64,000 nucleotides of DNA from Spirochaetota bacterium (GCA_016932015.1 JAFGDQ010000104.1:1-64000), one strand, 5' to 3'. Positions 7,995 through 17,700 are shown, numbered from the stretch's first letter. Notes: generated from the sequence alone by a model not told the origin. Translations and numbers: made by a program.

Positions 7995-9989
7995 TTAAAT
8001 ATAAGCAGCAGCCCTGAAAGCTGACATTACAGCCTGTCCTATTGCCGCTGGAGTTATGGCATCACCTACAACATATACTTCTGTTTCAAGAGCGCTTCTG
8101 CGAAGAGCGTCAGCTACATCATGTCTCGGCTTCATTCCAAGAGCCAGGAGCACTGTGTCAGCCGGAAACTCAACTTTCTCCCGGGTTTTCATGTTGCTGC
8201 ATATTATTTTATCATCAGCAACTTCTTCCAGTTTACAGTTGAAATTAATAGGAATTTTGAGATCATTCACTATATTCATAAGCTCCATCTTAATTGCGCC
8301 TGAAGTAACTTTCATATTAGCCAGGTCCGGAGCCATTTCTACAACCATAACATCCTTACCTTCTCTCTTCAGGCCGATTGCACATTCCAGTCCTACTGAA
8401 CCCGCGCCAATGATAACTGTCTCCTCCCCGGCTTCCACTTTGCCTTCATCAGCATCCGGAGCCCAGTGAACATGCGGTTTATCAATACCCGGCAGTTTTG
8501 GTACAATCGGGTCTGACCCTACTGCTATAATCAAAGCATCATAATTTTCAGCATTTAGTACTTCTTTTGTGGCTTCAGTATTGAGCAGCACTCTTGCAGG
8601 AGCTTTTGCAGCCTGTACCTGCAGATATTTGAGATAGTCTTTCATATCCGGCTTGAACGGCAGTGCTGATCCAGGAACTATGTAGCCGCCTACCTGTTCA
8701 GTCTTTTCATAAAGAGTAACATCATGGCCGCGGTCGCAAAGTGTAAGCATAGCCTGTATTCCGGCAGGGCCTCCGCCTACAACAGCTACTTTCTTTTTAA
8801 CATCAGCCTTTTTAACTTTTGCCTCAGGAAATTCGGATTCATTTCCAAGATAAGGATTGACCGAGCAGTTGATAACTGCAGGAACGATGAGACGGTCACC
8901 GCAGTACTGACAGCGCAGGCACGGGCGATGGTCTTCCTCTCTTCCAATAGCATACTTGCGCGGCATTTCCGGATCAGCAAGTATAGGACGGCACATTGCT
9001 ACAAAATCAGCCATTCCTGATTCGATTATTTCTTCAGCGCTTTTAATATTCATAATTGAACCAACTGTGCATACAGGAAGCTTAGGAAAAGCTTTCTTGA
9101 TAGAGGCCGCATAATGAACATTATAATTCCTGTCCATAAGGTAATTCTGCCACCAGTTGCGCATATATTCGAATTCACCGTGTATACCGGCTGAAACATG
9201 AAGGATATCAACTTTGTTCTGAATCATTTCAATATACTGCAGCGTTTCTTCATAATGCATACCCTGCGGATGAATTTCATCAGCAGAAACACGGAATTCT
9301 ATTACAAAGTCTTCTCCGCAAAGTTCACGTACCTTATCCAGAACCTCTATTGTAAATCTGGTTCTGTTTTCAAGAGACCCTCCGTATTCATCTGTTCGCT
9401 TATTATAAAGCGGACTGGAAAACTGGGAAATAAGATTGCCATGTCCGCCGTGTACCATTGTCATTTTAAAACCGGCTCTCTTGCACCTGTAAGCAGCCAT
9501 AGCATATTTATCTACAGTTTCCCTGATCTTTGCATGATCCATCTCAATTGGAGGAATAGGTTCCCTGTTATGCTTTTGTGCTGCAAAATATTCCCGGGTT
9601 GAAATTATTGCTGACGGAGCAAATGCCGGCCTGCCCGTATGTTCAAACATTGAGTCCTTTCCGCTGTGATTGATCTCAAGCGAAGGTTGCACTCCATAAC
9701 CAAGACACATTTCAGCAAATCGTGTTAACGGCAGAATGCATTCATCAGTACCAAGATCGAGCTGACGCTCTTCATCCCTCGCCTCTCTTATATCAACTTC
9801 CGAATTGCCGACATCAATTATTGCAACTCCCCCTTTAGCCATCGGCCTGAAAAAATTAACAAACTCAGGTGTGACTTTTCCATCTTCAGATGCAAGGTTT
9901 GGAGAAGGAGGCGCCATTTCCAGACGGTTTTTAAAATCAACTCCTCTGATTCTGATCGGCTCGAAAACATGTTTATATTTTGATCCCAT
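7995..9989 (-). CDS. NADH:flavin oxidoreductase / 2,4-dienoyl-CoA reductase-like Fe-S flavoenzyme
   Basis: 664 aa. Order: FMN-binding TIM barrel (1-345; active-site H180-G-G-H183, 'YGGSLENRTRF' 202-212), an Fe-S region with C357, C360, C363 and C375, then FAD/NAD(P) domains with GGGPAG (405-410) and a second Rossmann motif GAGSVG. This is the architecture of FadH, 2-enoate reductase and BaiCD/BaiH enzymes, which reduce C=C bonds of enoyl-type substrates by way of FMN, [4Fe-4S] and FAD. The Cys spacing C-x2-C-x2-C-x11-C is one residue shorter than the C-x2-C-x3-C-x11-C of FadH. AGGAAG precedes the ATG. Substrate unknown. Confidence 0.92.
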   Translation of the reverse strand: MGSKYKHVFEPIRIRGVDFKNRLEMAPPSPNLASEDGKVTPEFVNFFRPMAKGGVAIIDVGNSEVDIREARDEERQLDLGTDECILPLTRFAEMCLGYGVQPSLEINHSGKDSMFEHTGRPAFAPSAIISTREYFAAQKHNREPIPPIEMDHAKIRETVDKYAMAAYRCKRAGFKMTMVHGGHGNLISQFSSPLYNKRTDEYGGSLENRTRFTIEVLDKVRELCGEDFVIEFRVSADEIHPQGMHYEETLQYIEMIQNKVDILHVSAGIHGEFEYMRNWWQNYLMDRNYNVHYAASIKKAFPKLPVCTVGSIMNIKSAEEIIESGMADFVAMCRPILADPEMPRKYAIGREEDHRPCLRCQYCGDRLIVPAVINCSVNPYLGNESEFPEAKVKKADVKKKVAVVGGGPAGIQAMLTLCDRGHDVTLYEKTEQVGGYIVPGSALPFKPDMKDYLKYLQVQAAKAPARVLLNTEATKEVLNAENYDALIIAVGSDPIVPKLPGIDKPHVHWAPDADEGKVEAGEETVIIGAGSVGLECAIGLKREGKDVMVVEMAPDLANMKVTSGAIKMELMNIVNDLKIPINFNCKLEEVADDKIICSNMKTREKVEFPADTVLLALGMKPRHDVADALRRSALETEVYVVGDAITPAAIGQAVMSAFRAAAYI

Positions 9990-10024
9990 ATTTTTCTTCC
10001 TTTTTTGTTTATAGAATTAATAAA

Positions 10025-10054
10025 ATTATAGCATATTATTTGCAATTTATGCAA
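10025..10054 (-). promoter_or_regulatory. Promoter of the OYE-type reductase
   Basis: Minus strand: TTGCAT (10054-10049), 18-nt spacer, perfect TATAAT (10030-10025). Predicted leader about 30 nt to the ATG at 9989. Confidence 0.65.
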
Positions 10055-10311
10055 GATAACTATTTAATAAATACCGAATAATTCATTCCGGCTACCAATG
10101 AATATTATCAGTACTGCTGACAGAGCTGATTAAATCCATTGAATTTTATTAAAAATATTGAGCTACTTATGAAGATCTAAAAGTAATATTTTATATACTA
10201 CCAATGCAATCAACTTAATAGTAATAATAAAAAACAGCAAAAAAAGTCAATTGAATTTTTTTGAAGCTTAATATAAAGGCTGTAATTCATAAACAACACA
10301 GAGGTAATAAA

Positions 10312-11190
10312 ATGCGGAACAGTATTGATCAGAAGAAATGCAGTATGTGTAAACTATGTATTGAAATTTGTCCGAATAATGTCATAGGAATTAACTCGAG
10401 CAATGAAGTTTCTTTTATACCTGAAAAAGAATCAATTTGCATAAAATGCGGGCAGTGCATGGCAATATGCCGTCCAAAAGCAATTCAGATAGAAGGAATT
10501 ACATACGAAAAAGATTTGTTTGATTTACCGGAATCCGGAACAAAATATAAACAACTAATGAATTTTATAGCAAACAGAAGATCCGTAAGAAATTTCAAAG
10601 ATCAGTCAATACCTAAAGAAATACTGAAACAGATTCTTGATTCAATTCATTTTGCCCCGTTCGGAGCCTCCCCAGAGGAAGTTCACATAACAGTCGTCAG
10701 CAACAGAAAAGTAATTAAATCAGTACTTCCCGGGATTTCGGAATTTTATGAAAGCATTCCCGGATGGATTAAGAATCCGATTATACGTTCCAAAATAAAA
10801 AGCAGTGAAGGCCTGGAAACATTTAATACTCTTGCAAATCACGTAGCACCGATTGCAAAATCAGGTAACTATAAGCTGAAGCAAGGTGACAGAATCACAA
10901 GAAACGCACCGGCCGTTATTATTTTCCACGCTGAAAAAGGAGCTGAGGAGCATACGAACAATTCATTGATATATGCCGTATACGCAATACTTGCCGCTCA
11001 GTCATTAGGACTTGGAGCTACAATGGTAGGACTGCTGCCGGCTGCGATTAACAAGTTAAAAGATGTAAAAAAGAAATTCCAGATTCCAAATAAGCATGAA
11101 GCTGTAATGTCAGTAATTCTCGGTTATCCTGAGTATAAATATACGCGTGCCATAAGAAGAGACGTTCATACGGTCAACTGGATTGAATAA
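10312..11190 (+). CDS. Ferredoxin-nitroreductase fusion protein
   Basis: 292 aa. Two [4Fe-4S] ferredoxin motifs come first (CSMCKLCIEICP and CIKCGQCMAICRP, about residues 10-60), then a nitroreductase-fold domain (about 85-290) starting 'ANRRSVRNFKDQSIP' and ending with the 'AQSLGLGATMVG' cofactor-binding segment. Such fusions pass electrons from ferredoxin to FMN and are typical of anaerobes; the physiological acceptor is unknown. The start is the ATG at 10312, preceded by GAGG at 7-nt spacing; a TTG-start frame extending to 10261 lacks any ribosome site. Confidence 0.9.
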   Translation: MRNSIDQKKCSMCKLCIEICPNNVIGINSSNEVSFIPEKESICIKCGQCMAICRPKAIQIEGITYEKDLFDLPESGTKYKQLMNFIANRRSVRNFKDQSIPKEILKQILDSIHFAPFGASPEEVHITVVSNRKVIKSVLPGISEFYESIPGWIKNPIIRSKIKSSEGLETFNTLANHVAPIAKSGNYKLKQGDRITRNAPAVIIFHAEKGAEEHTNNSLIYAVYAILAAQSLGLGATMVGLLPAAINKLKDVKKKFQIPNKHEAVMSVILGYPEYKYTRAIRRDVHTVNWIE

Positions 11191-11193
11191 AAA

Positions 11194-11224
11194 TTGACAA
11201 TGATATTTGGAATAAACATATAGT
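11194..11224 (+). promoter_or_regulatory. Candidate promoter of the GMC oxidoreductase
   Basis: Perfect -35 TTGACA (11194-11199), then TATAGT (11219-11224) at a long 19-nt spacing, just after the preceding stop codon. It suggests that the GMC gene has its own promoter. The spacing lowers confidence. Confidence 0.4.
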
Positions 11225-11331
11225 AGAATATATTTGTTTTCTTAATATTTTCATTTAAAAAATAATCTTTCCTGTGCAATAAATTTTAACCATAATTGTA
11301 TTTTGTTAATTCTGACTTTAAAGGAGTAGCT

Positions 11332-12918
11332 ATGCAGAAACAGAGCTACGATTACGATTATATTATAATTGGAAGCGGATTCGGCGGTTCTGTGTCTGCT
11401 CTCCGTCTTTCGGAAAAAGGCTATAAAGTGCTTGTAATTGAAAAGGGTAAAAAGTTAACAGGCGAAGACTTTCCAAAGCGTAACTGGAATCTTAAACGCT
11501 GGTTATGGATGCCGTTATTCAGATTTTTCGGTTTATTCAAGATCACCTTTTTTCGTCATATTACCGTGCTCTCAGGTACAGGTGTAGGCGGAGGATCGCT
11601 TGTTTACGCAAATACACTGCCCGTTCCTAAAAAAGAATTCTTTGAAGCAGAGTCATGGTCACATTTAGCAGACTGGCAGTCTGAACTGAAAAATTTCTAT
11701 AAAACCGGACTTAAAATGCTTGGTGCGGAGCAGAATCCGCAGCTTGAGACAGGAGATAAAGCATTACTGAAAGTTGCTGAAGATATAGGCAGAAAAGATC
11801 ATTTCGAAACGACCAATGTTGCCGTGTATTTCGGCGAACCTGACGTTATTGTCCCGGATCCCTATTTTAAAGGCAAAGGCCCTACCCGCACAGGATGCAT
11901 TTTCTGCGGAGGATGTATGCTTGGATGCAAATATAATGCAAAGAATACACTTGATAAGAATTACTTATATTTAGCACAGCAGGCCGGAGCAGCTATTCAG
12001 CCGGAAAGCGGGATTTATGATGTTATTCCGCTTGATAGTTCAACCGGATCACAGGGATATAAAGTCAGATGGAAATCTTCAACTTCCATTTTCAGTAAAA
12101 AAGGAGATTACACCTGCAGAGGAATTATTTTTTCAGGAGGAGTATTAGGAACTATAAGGCTTATGCTTGATTTGAAGCAATCTTCCTTACCTGAACTTTC
12201 AGAAAATATAGGCACCTGCATACGTACCAATTCAGAGAATTTACTTGGAGTAACGACATTTGATAAAAACACAGTTTTTTCAGACGGGATAGCAATTGGA
12301 TCTATACTGCATACTGGTGACAACAGTCATATTGAACCTGTACGATATTCAGCAGGATCAGGTTTCTGGCGTTTAATGATGGCTCCTGTAGCTCCGGGTA
12401 GAAATATGTTCATAAGAATTCTAAAAATTATTGCAGTTACAATTAAGCATCCGATTAAAAATTTTAAGATAATATTTGTTCGTGACTGGGCTAAAAAAAC
12501 ACAGATACTGCTTTTCATGCAGAGCATAAACAGTCACCTGCGTTTTTCCAGAAGGCTGTTTGGGCTTAAGAGTTCTGTTGAAAAAGGTGAAAAACCGACT
12601 GCCTTTATCCCGGAAGCTGTATCTCTTGCTAAAAAATTTGCCGGTATTGTTAACGGCCAGCCTATTACGCTTCTTACAGAGACGTTATTCGGAATACCAA
12701 CAACAGCTCATATTCTGGGCGGTGCGGTAATGGGAGAGAACAGGAAAGAAGGTGTGATAGATAAATCCGGCAAGGTGTTCGGTTATGAAAACATGTTTGT
12801 CTGTGACGGTTCAATGATATCAGCAAATCCGGGTGTTAATCCCGCGCTTACGATACTGGCGTTAAGTGAATATGTGATGAGCAAGATACCGGAAAAGAAA
12901 AAGTCCAGCTTTAAATAG
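11332..12918 (+). CDS. GMC-family (cholesterol-oxidase-like) FAD oxidoreductase
   Basis: 528 aa. FAD-binding motif GSGFGG at 14-19, 'EKG' near 37-39, and 'SGTGVGGGSLVYAN' (81-94), typical of the branch holding actinobacterial cholesterol oxidases and alcohol-type GMC dehydrogenases. Ends with the G-A-V-M-G and 'DGSMISANPGVNPALTI' signature. Unusual is a ferredoxin-like C-x2-C-x2-C-x3-C at 189, 192, 195 and 199, which could hold an Fe-S centre. Start is ATG 11332 with AAGGAG at 5-nt spacing. Acts on an alcohol or sterol-like substrate by family; the actual one is unknown. Confidence 0.85.
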   Translation: MQKQSYDYDYIIIGSGFGGSVSALRLSEKGYKVLVIEKGKKLTGEDFPKRNWNLKRWLWMPLFRFFGLFKITFFRHITVLSGTGVGGGSLVYANTLPVPKKEFFEAESWSHLADWQSELKNFYKTGLKMLGAEQNPQLETGDKALLKVAEDIGRKDHFETTNVAVYFGEPDVIVPDPYFKGKGPTRTGCIFCGGCMLGCKYNAKNTLDKNYLYLAQQAGAAIQPESGIYDVIPLDSSTGSQGYKVRWKSSTSIFSKKGDYTCRGIIFSGGVLGTIRLMLDLKQSSLPELSENIGTCIRTNSENLLGVTTFDKNTVFSDGIAIGSILHTGDNSHIEPVRYSAGSGFWRLMMAPVAPGRNMFIRILKIIAVTIKHPIKNFKIIFVRDWAKKTQILLFMQSINSHLRFSRRLFGLKSSVEKGEKPTAFIPEAVSLAKKFAGIVNGQPITLLTETLFGIPTTAHILGGAVMGENRKEGVIDKSGKVFGYENMFVCDGSMISANPGVNPALTILALSEYVMSKIPEKKKSSFK

Positions 12919-12985
12919 TTTTATGTTTCCTGAATTCTATGGGCAATAAGTTACAGAAAAATTACCGTTTACATAATTATTTGAA

Positions 12986-13405
12986 TCATAGCCTGAAGCA
13001 AACAAAACCACTGGTATCAATAGTCAAAATTTTAAACTTTCCATCTAATAATACATAATTTGTAAAACCGTGATTCAGGGTAATTGACCATTGATTACCA
13101 GGGCTATATACTCCAGTCTCATCAGGAAATGACATCATTACAATATCGTCTGTAGCCAAATAAGGTGATGTGCCGCAAGAATCACCGCCACTTGGATCTA
13201 TATTATAGATTCTTACACTTAAAAGGCTGCTGTCAGACATGCTAATTTCAGCTGTTCCGGATTGATAGGTCCAGTCTGTACCTTCTATTTTTCCCTGTAA
13301 ATCCTGATCTATAAATTCGTAATTATTATCTGTATCATCTGAGGAAGCGCAGGCAAATAAAATAACAGTAAGAAACAGGATAATAACTAATTTAATATCT
13401 TTCAT
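12986..13405 (-). CDS. Small putative lipoprotein
   Basis: 139 aa. Signal peptide with lipobox L-F-A-C near residue 20, followed by a short acidic linker and a beta-rich domain containing two further cysteines. No family recognised. Start is the ATG at 13405: GGAGG lies 8 nt upstream, and the in-frame GTG five codons earlier would overlap that site. Likely exported to the envelope. It stands alone at the edge of the envelope block. Confidence 0.65.
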   Translation of the reverse strand: MKDIKLVIILFLTVILFACASSDDTDNNYEFIDQDLQGKIEGTDWTYQSGTAEISMSDSSLLSVRIYNIDPSGGDSCGTSPYLATDDIVMMSFPDETGVYSPGNQWSITLNHGFTNYVLLDGKFKILTIDTSGFVCFRL

Positions 13406-13598
13406 TATATATGCCTCCACCTACGGCAATATTATTAGATTAAATTATAGTCTGTTTCTTTGATTAAGTCAAAATTTAAAATATAATGATTCTCTTAAAA
13501 AAACAGTACTGCTAATTCTAATGAGAGGATTTATTTATCAAACAATTGCGGAATACACAGCTGGAAACAATTAGGAACTTGAAGAATGAAGGGTATAT

Positions 13599-14390
13599 TC
13601 AAAAAAGCCTGAATCCGATTGCGAAAGCGAAAGAGAGATCAAGAATAATAGTTTCACTGCCTTCAATTCTGTCATTGTAGATAAGCGGCTTGTCATCAAG
13701 CTCAATGTATAACATGGATATTACAAAGTTAAAATTAAAAAATATTTTTTCAGTAATTTGACTGATTCCGAAACCGAAATCCAGTTTCTTTCCGGAAAAG
13801 TCGGACTCTTCGGTTTCTACATTGTACATTTCCTTTATTAGCGGCTGGGTCGTCAGCCGGCCACCGAATATTTTACCATACAGAACATGGAAATCTACAG
13901 AAAATCCTGAATCAGATCCTATGTAAAGACAGGGACCTGCGAGCAGCTGTCCGAATGAAAGCAGCTGCTTCATATAGTCTTTATCATCATAATCATCGGA
14001 ATCATAATCATCCAAATCTGTGTTTAATTTATGCAGAATCATATAATAACCAAGTAATCCTCTGACTCCTAATGAAAAATTTATTCCGCCAGGATTTGAT
14101 AATCTGAAAACAGAATCCGCACTCAGATTAAAAGCAAAAGAATGAAAATAGTTAACACCATCATATTCTTCATCATTTGCGCTTAATAAATCTTTTTCAG
14201 TTTCAAGCAGATCGCCAGCCGGCACACCTATTCCCAGTCCGCCGCCAATAAACAGATTGAACGGGCCATAGCCAGCAGAGGTACTGCTTTCTGTGTAATC
14301 GCCCAGATCAAGCTCATCCGATGAATAGGCAGGTGACTGAAAAAGAATAAAAACAGATATTATTAAAAAGGCAGGGAGTAGTTTTTCCAT
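13599..14390 (-). CDS. Putative outer-membrane beta-barrel protein
   Basis: 263 aa. Cleavable signal peptide (about 1-23, ending S-P-A-Y-S-S). The mature part has alternating hydrophobic strands with Gly/aromatic girdles and a terminal Phe ('AFAIGFRLF'), the usual outer-membrane insertion signal. An Asp/Tyr-rich loop (about 125-135) may face outside. No named family. Separate from the porin operon upstream, since a terminator lies between them. Confidence 0.6.
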   Translation of the reverse strand: MEKLLPAFLIISVFILFQSPAYSSDELDLGDYTESSTSAGYGPFNLFIGGGLGIGVPAGDLLETEKDLLSANDEEYDGVNYFHSFAFNLSADSVFRLSNPGGINFSLGVRGLLGYYMILHKLNTDLDDYDSDDYDDKDYMKQLLSFGQLLAGPCLYIGSDSGFSVDFHVLYGKIFGGRLTTQPLIKEMYNVETEESDFSGKKLDFGFGISQITEKIFFNFNFVISMLYIELDDKPLIYNDRIEGSETIILDLSFAFAIGFRLF

Positions 14391-14526
14391 TTTTTATCTT
14401 TGTATATTATGTAATTTGAAATTCAATTTAGTTGAAAATTTAATAAATGACTATAGAAAAAATAAAATTTGAATGTGATTACAAGTATAATTAAAATAGT
14501 AATTATTGCAATTAAAAAAGCAATGG

Positions 14527-14551
14527 AAAACCCCGCCTTGTAAAGCGGGGT
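14527..14551 (-). terminator. Terminator of the envelope operon
   Basis: Minus strand: ACCCCGC, 8-nt loop, GCGGGGT, then TTTT. GC-rich stem in AT-rich DNA about 60 bp past the porin stop marks the end of the four-gene envelope operon. Confidence 0.85.
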
Positions 14552-14607
14552 ATAAAGCAATTTGAATAAAATTTTGCAGCAAGCTGCTGAAAATAAAGTT
14601 AAAAAAA

Positions 14608-15819
14608 TTAGTAATAGGATACTGTTGCAAGAATTCCGCCGTATATTTCTTTACCTTCATATTTGCCGTCCATGTCTTTCTGAAAATCTCGGTAAGAGAA
14701 GGACGGAGTTAATGCGATTAAACCGCCGATATTGAATTTACAGTTAAGATAAGCTTCAAATGCTTTATCCTGTTCAGTTCCGTCTGTCGGGTATTCAACA
14801 ATTGAATAACCGAATCCTGTATGAAGAAGCACCTTTGGAGTTACCTGATATCCTATTTCAAGATATCCCTGAAAATTCCATGTGTCCTTTATTTCAAATT
14901 TTCCTGTCGCAATGTTCTCTATAGCCACAGCCGCACCGCCTGCGTAAGTAGAATTACCTTCGGACTGTGCATAAACACCAAAATTAGCCGGATTAACAAT
15001 AAAACCACTGCTTATTCCGATAATAAAATCTCCAATATTTACGTTGGAGTTCAGATAAACAAGATAAGAATATATATATTTCTTATTAAATTGAACAGTG
15101 TCCGTATCTTCAATTAAATACATATTTCCAGCCAGACCGCCGTTCAGCCTGAACCGATTTGTTTGTAATTCATAACCGACTGCAACTTTCGGGATTACGG
15201 ATTTAATATTATCAAGAGAAAGCCCTGTTGTCTGTTCAACCTGTGTTTTCTTCATCGCATATTCCTGAACGCCTGAGGTGCTTGCCGGATTGCTTACAGC
15301 TTCTTCAACATAGTAATCGTGAACAGCAACATACGGTTTCATTATGCTGATATAAAAATTATAAGCTGAAAGCTCAATCTGTATATTAGTCTCTTCGTAA
15401 ATTGAACCGAATCCTTTTGAACGATAATAGTCGGCTGCTTCATTTGAGAAGCGTACATATGGAGTCCAGTTTTGTCCTATCATTAATTTCATTCCGGAAG
15501 ACAGCTTATATTCTCCAAAAGCTTTTCTGACTACAACTTCTCTATCGTTTTCTATATCATCTATTCCAAGCTCAAATACACCTTTGTATTTTTCGTATTC
15601 AAAGTTAAAGCCAAGATTACTGCTGTTATTTATTCTGTAAACCAGGTCAGTATCCGTTATTTTTTCTTCCCCGTCGGTATAGCTTTCTCCATGATATCCT
15701 CCGAAAAAAAGATATAAATTTCCGTAAGGACTAATATGATCGGTTACTGCTGCGCTGCTGATTGTTGTAATGCTGCCAATAAACAGCAAACTTATGAAAA
15801 ATAATATTTTAATTCTCAT
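14608..15819 (-). CDS. Putative porin / outer-membrane beta-barrel protein
   Basis: 403 aa. Signal peptide about 1-23 (ends I-S-S-A-A), then 'YGNLYLFFGGYHGE', 'GVFELGID' and many amphipathic strands in the style of a 16-18-strand porin, ending in aromatic residues 'ATVSYY'. Last gene of the envelope operon, 47 bp after the HEAT-repeat gene. Its likely role is an outer-membrane channel for the system; no specific family recognised. Confidence 0.65.
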   Translation of the reverse strand: MRIKILFFISLLFIGSITTISSAAVTDHISPYGNLYLFFGGYHGESYTDGEEKITDTDLVYRINNSSNLGFNFEYEKYKGVFELGIDDIENDREVVVRKAFGEYKLSSGMKLMIGQNWTPYVRFSNEAADYYRSKGFGSIYEETNIQIELSAYNFYISIMKPYVAVHDYYVEEAVSNPASTSGVQEYAMKKTQVEQTTGLSLDNIKSVIPKVAVGYELQTNRFRLNGGLAGNMYLIEDTDTVQFNKKYIYSYLVYLNSNVNIGDFIIGISSGFIVNPANFGVYAQSEGNSTYAGGAAVAIENIATGKFEIKDTWNFQGYLEIGYQVTPKVLLHTGFGYSIVEYPTDGTEQDKAFEAYLNCKFNIGGLIALTPSFSYRDFQKDMDGKYEGKEIYGGILATVSYY

Positions 15820-15866
15820 TTTAAACTTCTCCCTGTATTTACTTAATATAATTTTTATATTTTGAA

Positions 15867-17699
15867 TTATTTTCGAGAGGCGAGTGCCCTGCTTATTAAA
15901 TGTTTATTTTCAAATGAGGTTTCGTACTTCTGCATTTCCCTTAATGTTTCCTTTACTCCGTCCTTTTTTCTGTTCTTTAATAAAAACCTGTATATTTCTC
16001 CGCGTACGATATCGTTATCTTCATATTTCAGTTCTTTACATACTTTTTGAACAGCTTCATCAGAAACTTTTCTGCCATATAGGCCTCTCACAATTGAAGT
16101 TCTAACGTTAACATTGCCTTCAGTCTCCAGCATATCAGCAAGAGATTGATCAATACCCGGGCTTCTCATTACAGCAAGCGAAGATGCTGCCGCAGAACGA
16201 ACAACCGGTTTTTCAGATTTCAAAAAATTCTTTATAGGCTCAATAAATTCATTGTCCCCTGTGTTTGCTGCTGCATAAATCGCTGCAGTTAGCTGTCCAG
16301 GTTCTTCTGCATTTGAAAGTTCCTCATTTATTTTATTTTTTATTTGATTTAATGTTGTGTTGGCATTTTCATTTCTTTTCCCTGTGAATGTCTGGGAAGC
16401 TATTCTTCCGAGAGAAAGAATGGAAGTATCAGAAATGAGTTTACTTACTCTGCTGTTATTATCTCTGTTGTAATAAGCGTGCCACATGCTGGAGAGAATA
16501 TTGTCATCAGGATTGTCAGAATCTCCAAGTGCAATAGCAGACTGAACCCTGGTTTCGCGGGAGAAATTTCCGCCTTCCATTATTCTGACAAGAGCTTTCT
16601 GGGCATAGTCCCCTCTTTCGCACTGAAGAGCATTAATAAGCATAGCTCTCTGATCAGTATTAAGCTTTTTATTCAGAATTATATCCGGAATAACCAATGC
16701 GGATTCCGGATACAGTTTAAAATACGTAATGATCTTTGATACACAGAATGTACTGAACTTATTATTCTCTGCAAAAAGAGCATCAATAACATCGCTCATC
16801 TCTTTTTCACCAAACTGCTTCTTAAGTCTTTTTATTTCCCTTTTTCTTGAGACTGAATTTTTTTCAATCGGCAGCTTATTCCATTCCTGAATATCTTTAT
16901 AAGGATCAATATTGTAATTCCATATTGTGAGTGAATTATCCGACAAATAAGGTATTGCCTTTGCTTCAACTCTGGTTAAAAATTTTCCTGCTACTTTACC
17001 TTCAGCATTATAAAAGACAGTATGTTCTCTTCCTGAGAATGATTTCATCCAGATTTCAGGATAACCATAGTCACACTCATAACTGGATTTTTTAATATCC
17101 ACTCGGTCACTCAGATTTATATTTCCGGTTCTGTCATAAATTTCCAGATATTTGCTTTTTGACTTTTTCAGTTTTTTCCCGTAATTATATTCTGCTGCAA
17201 ATAATCCATGATTGTCATTTTCTTCAGTGGACCAGGAATTAAAATAAGTATCCGGGACAATAAACTGTAATAATCTCAAAACATTTTTTACGCTTTTCCT
17301 GTCAGCTTCAGCGATATTATTAGAAAAATCAAAACTCTCTATTTTACCGTTTTTCAGGAAAGTCACGTAGAAAAGATTTGAGTAAAGCTCCTCTAAATCC
17401 CGGTCTTTTTTTCCCTGGTATTTTACTTCAAGTCCGGAAAGCTGGACTGCAGCCTTTACCTGATCTGAATTTATATCTAAAACCCGTAAGTTAAGGGTTC
17501 CGTTGAGTTCAATTTTCCCGTATGTATCTACGCCGTTTTCTGTTTTGATTCCTGATGAAGAATAAACGAATGTTTTATATTTAAACTCATAAGTTAGACG
17601 TGCGCCTTCTTTCCAGTATATTGATGACGGTTTATTGAAAAATATCCATACAACACCTAAAATCAGCAGTAATATGGCTGTTATTATATTTCGTTTCAT
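15867..17699 (-). CDS. Exported protein with vitellogenin-like N-domain and HEAT-type repeats
   Basis: 610 aa. N-terminal signal/anchor (1-22). Residues about 30-260 are beta-rich and recall the N-sheet of large lipid-transfer proteins (vitellogenin, MTP): 'WKEGARLTYEFKYKT', a long strand series, 'FLKNGKIESFDFSNN', then a V-K-N-V-L-R-L-L-Q-F helix, and 'LEIYDRTGNIN'. From about 285 to the end there are alpha-helical HEAT/armadillo-type repeats ('VRSAAASSLAVM', 'VRTSIVRGLYG'). Start is the ATG at 17699, one base after the upstream stop (TAAGATG), which indicates coupling. The lipid-transfer resemblance is my reading, not established. Confidence 0.6.
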   Translation of the reverse strand: MKRNIITAILLLILGVVWIFFNKPSSIYWKEGARLTYEFKYKTFVYSSSGIKTENGVDTYGKIELNGTLNLRVLDINSDQVKAAVQLSGLEVKYQGKKDRDLEELYSNLFYVTFLKNGKIESFDFSNNIAEADRKSVKNVLRLLQFIVPDTYFNSWSTEENDNHGLFAAEYNYGKKLKKSKSKYLEIYDRTGNINLSDRVDIKKSSYECDYGYPEIWMKSFSGREHTVFYNAEGKVAGKFLTRVEAKAIPYLSDNSLTIWNYNIDPYKDIQEWNKLPIEKNSVSRKREIKRLKKQFGEKEMSDVIDALFAENNKFSTFCVSKIITYFKLYPESALVIPDIILNKKLNTDQRAMLINALQCERGDYAQKALVRIMEGGNFSRETRVQSAIALGDSDNPDDNILSSMWHAYYNRDNNSRVSKLISDTSILSLGRIASQTFTGKRNENANTTLNQIKNKINEELSNAEEPGQLTAAIYAAANTGDNEFIEPIKNFLKSEKPVVRSAAASSLAVMRSPGIDQSLADMLETEGNVNVRTSIVRGLYGRKVSDEAVQKVCKELKYEDNDIVRGEIYRFLLKNRKKDGVKETLREMQKYETSFENKHLISRALASRK

Positions 17700-17700
17700 C

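Noticed and set aside
9198-9602. 134-codon frame antisense to the OYE-type reductase
   Set aside because: Opposite a conserved enzyme gene with no independent support.
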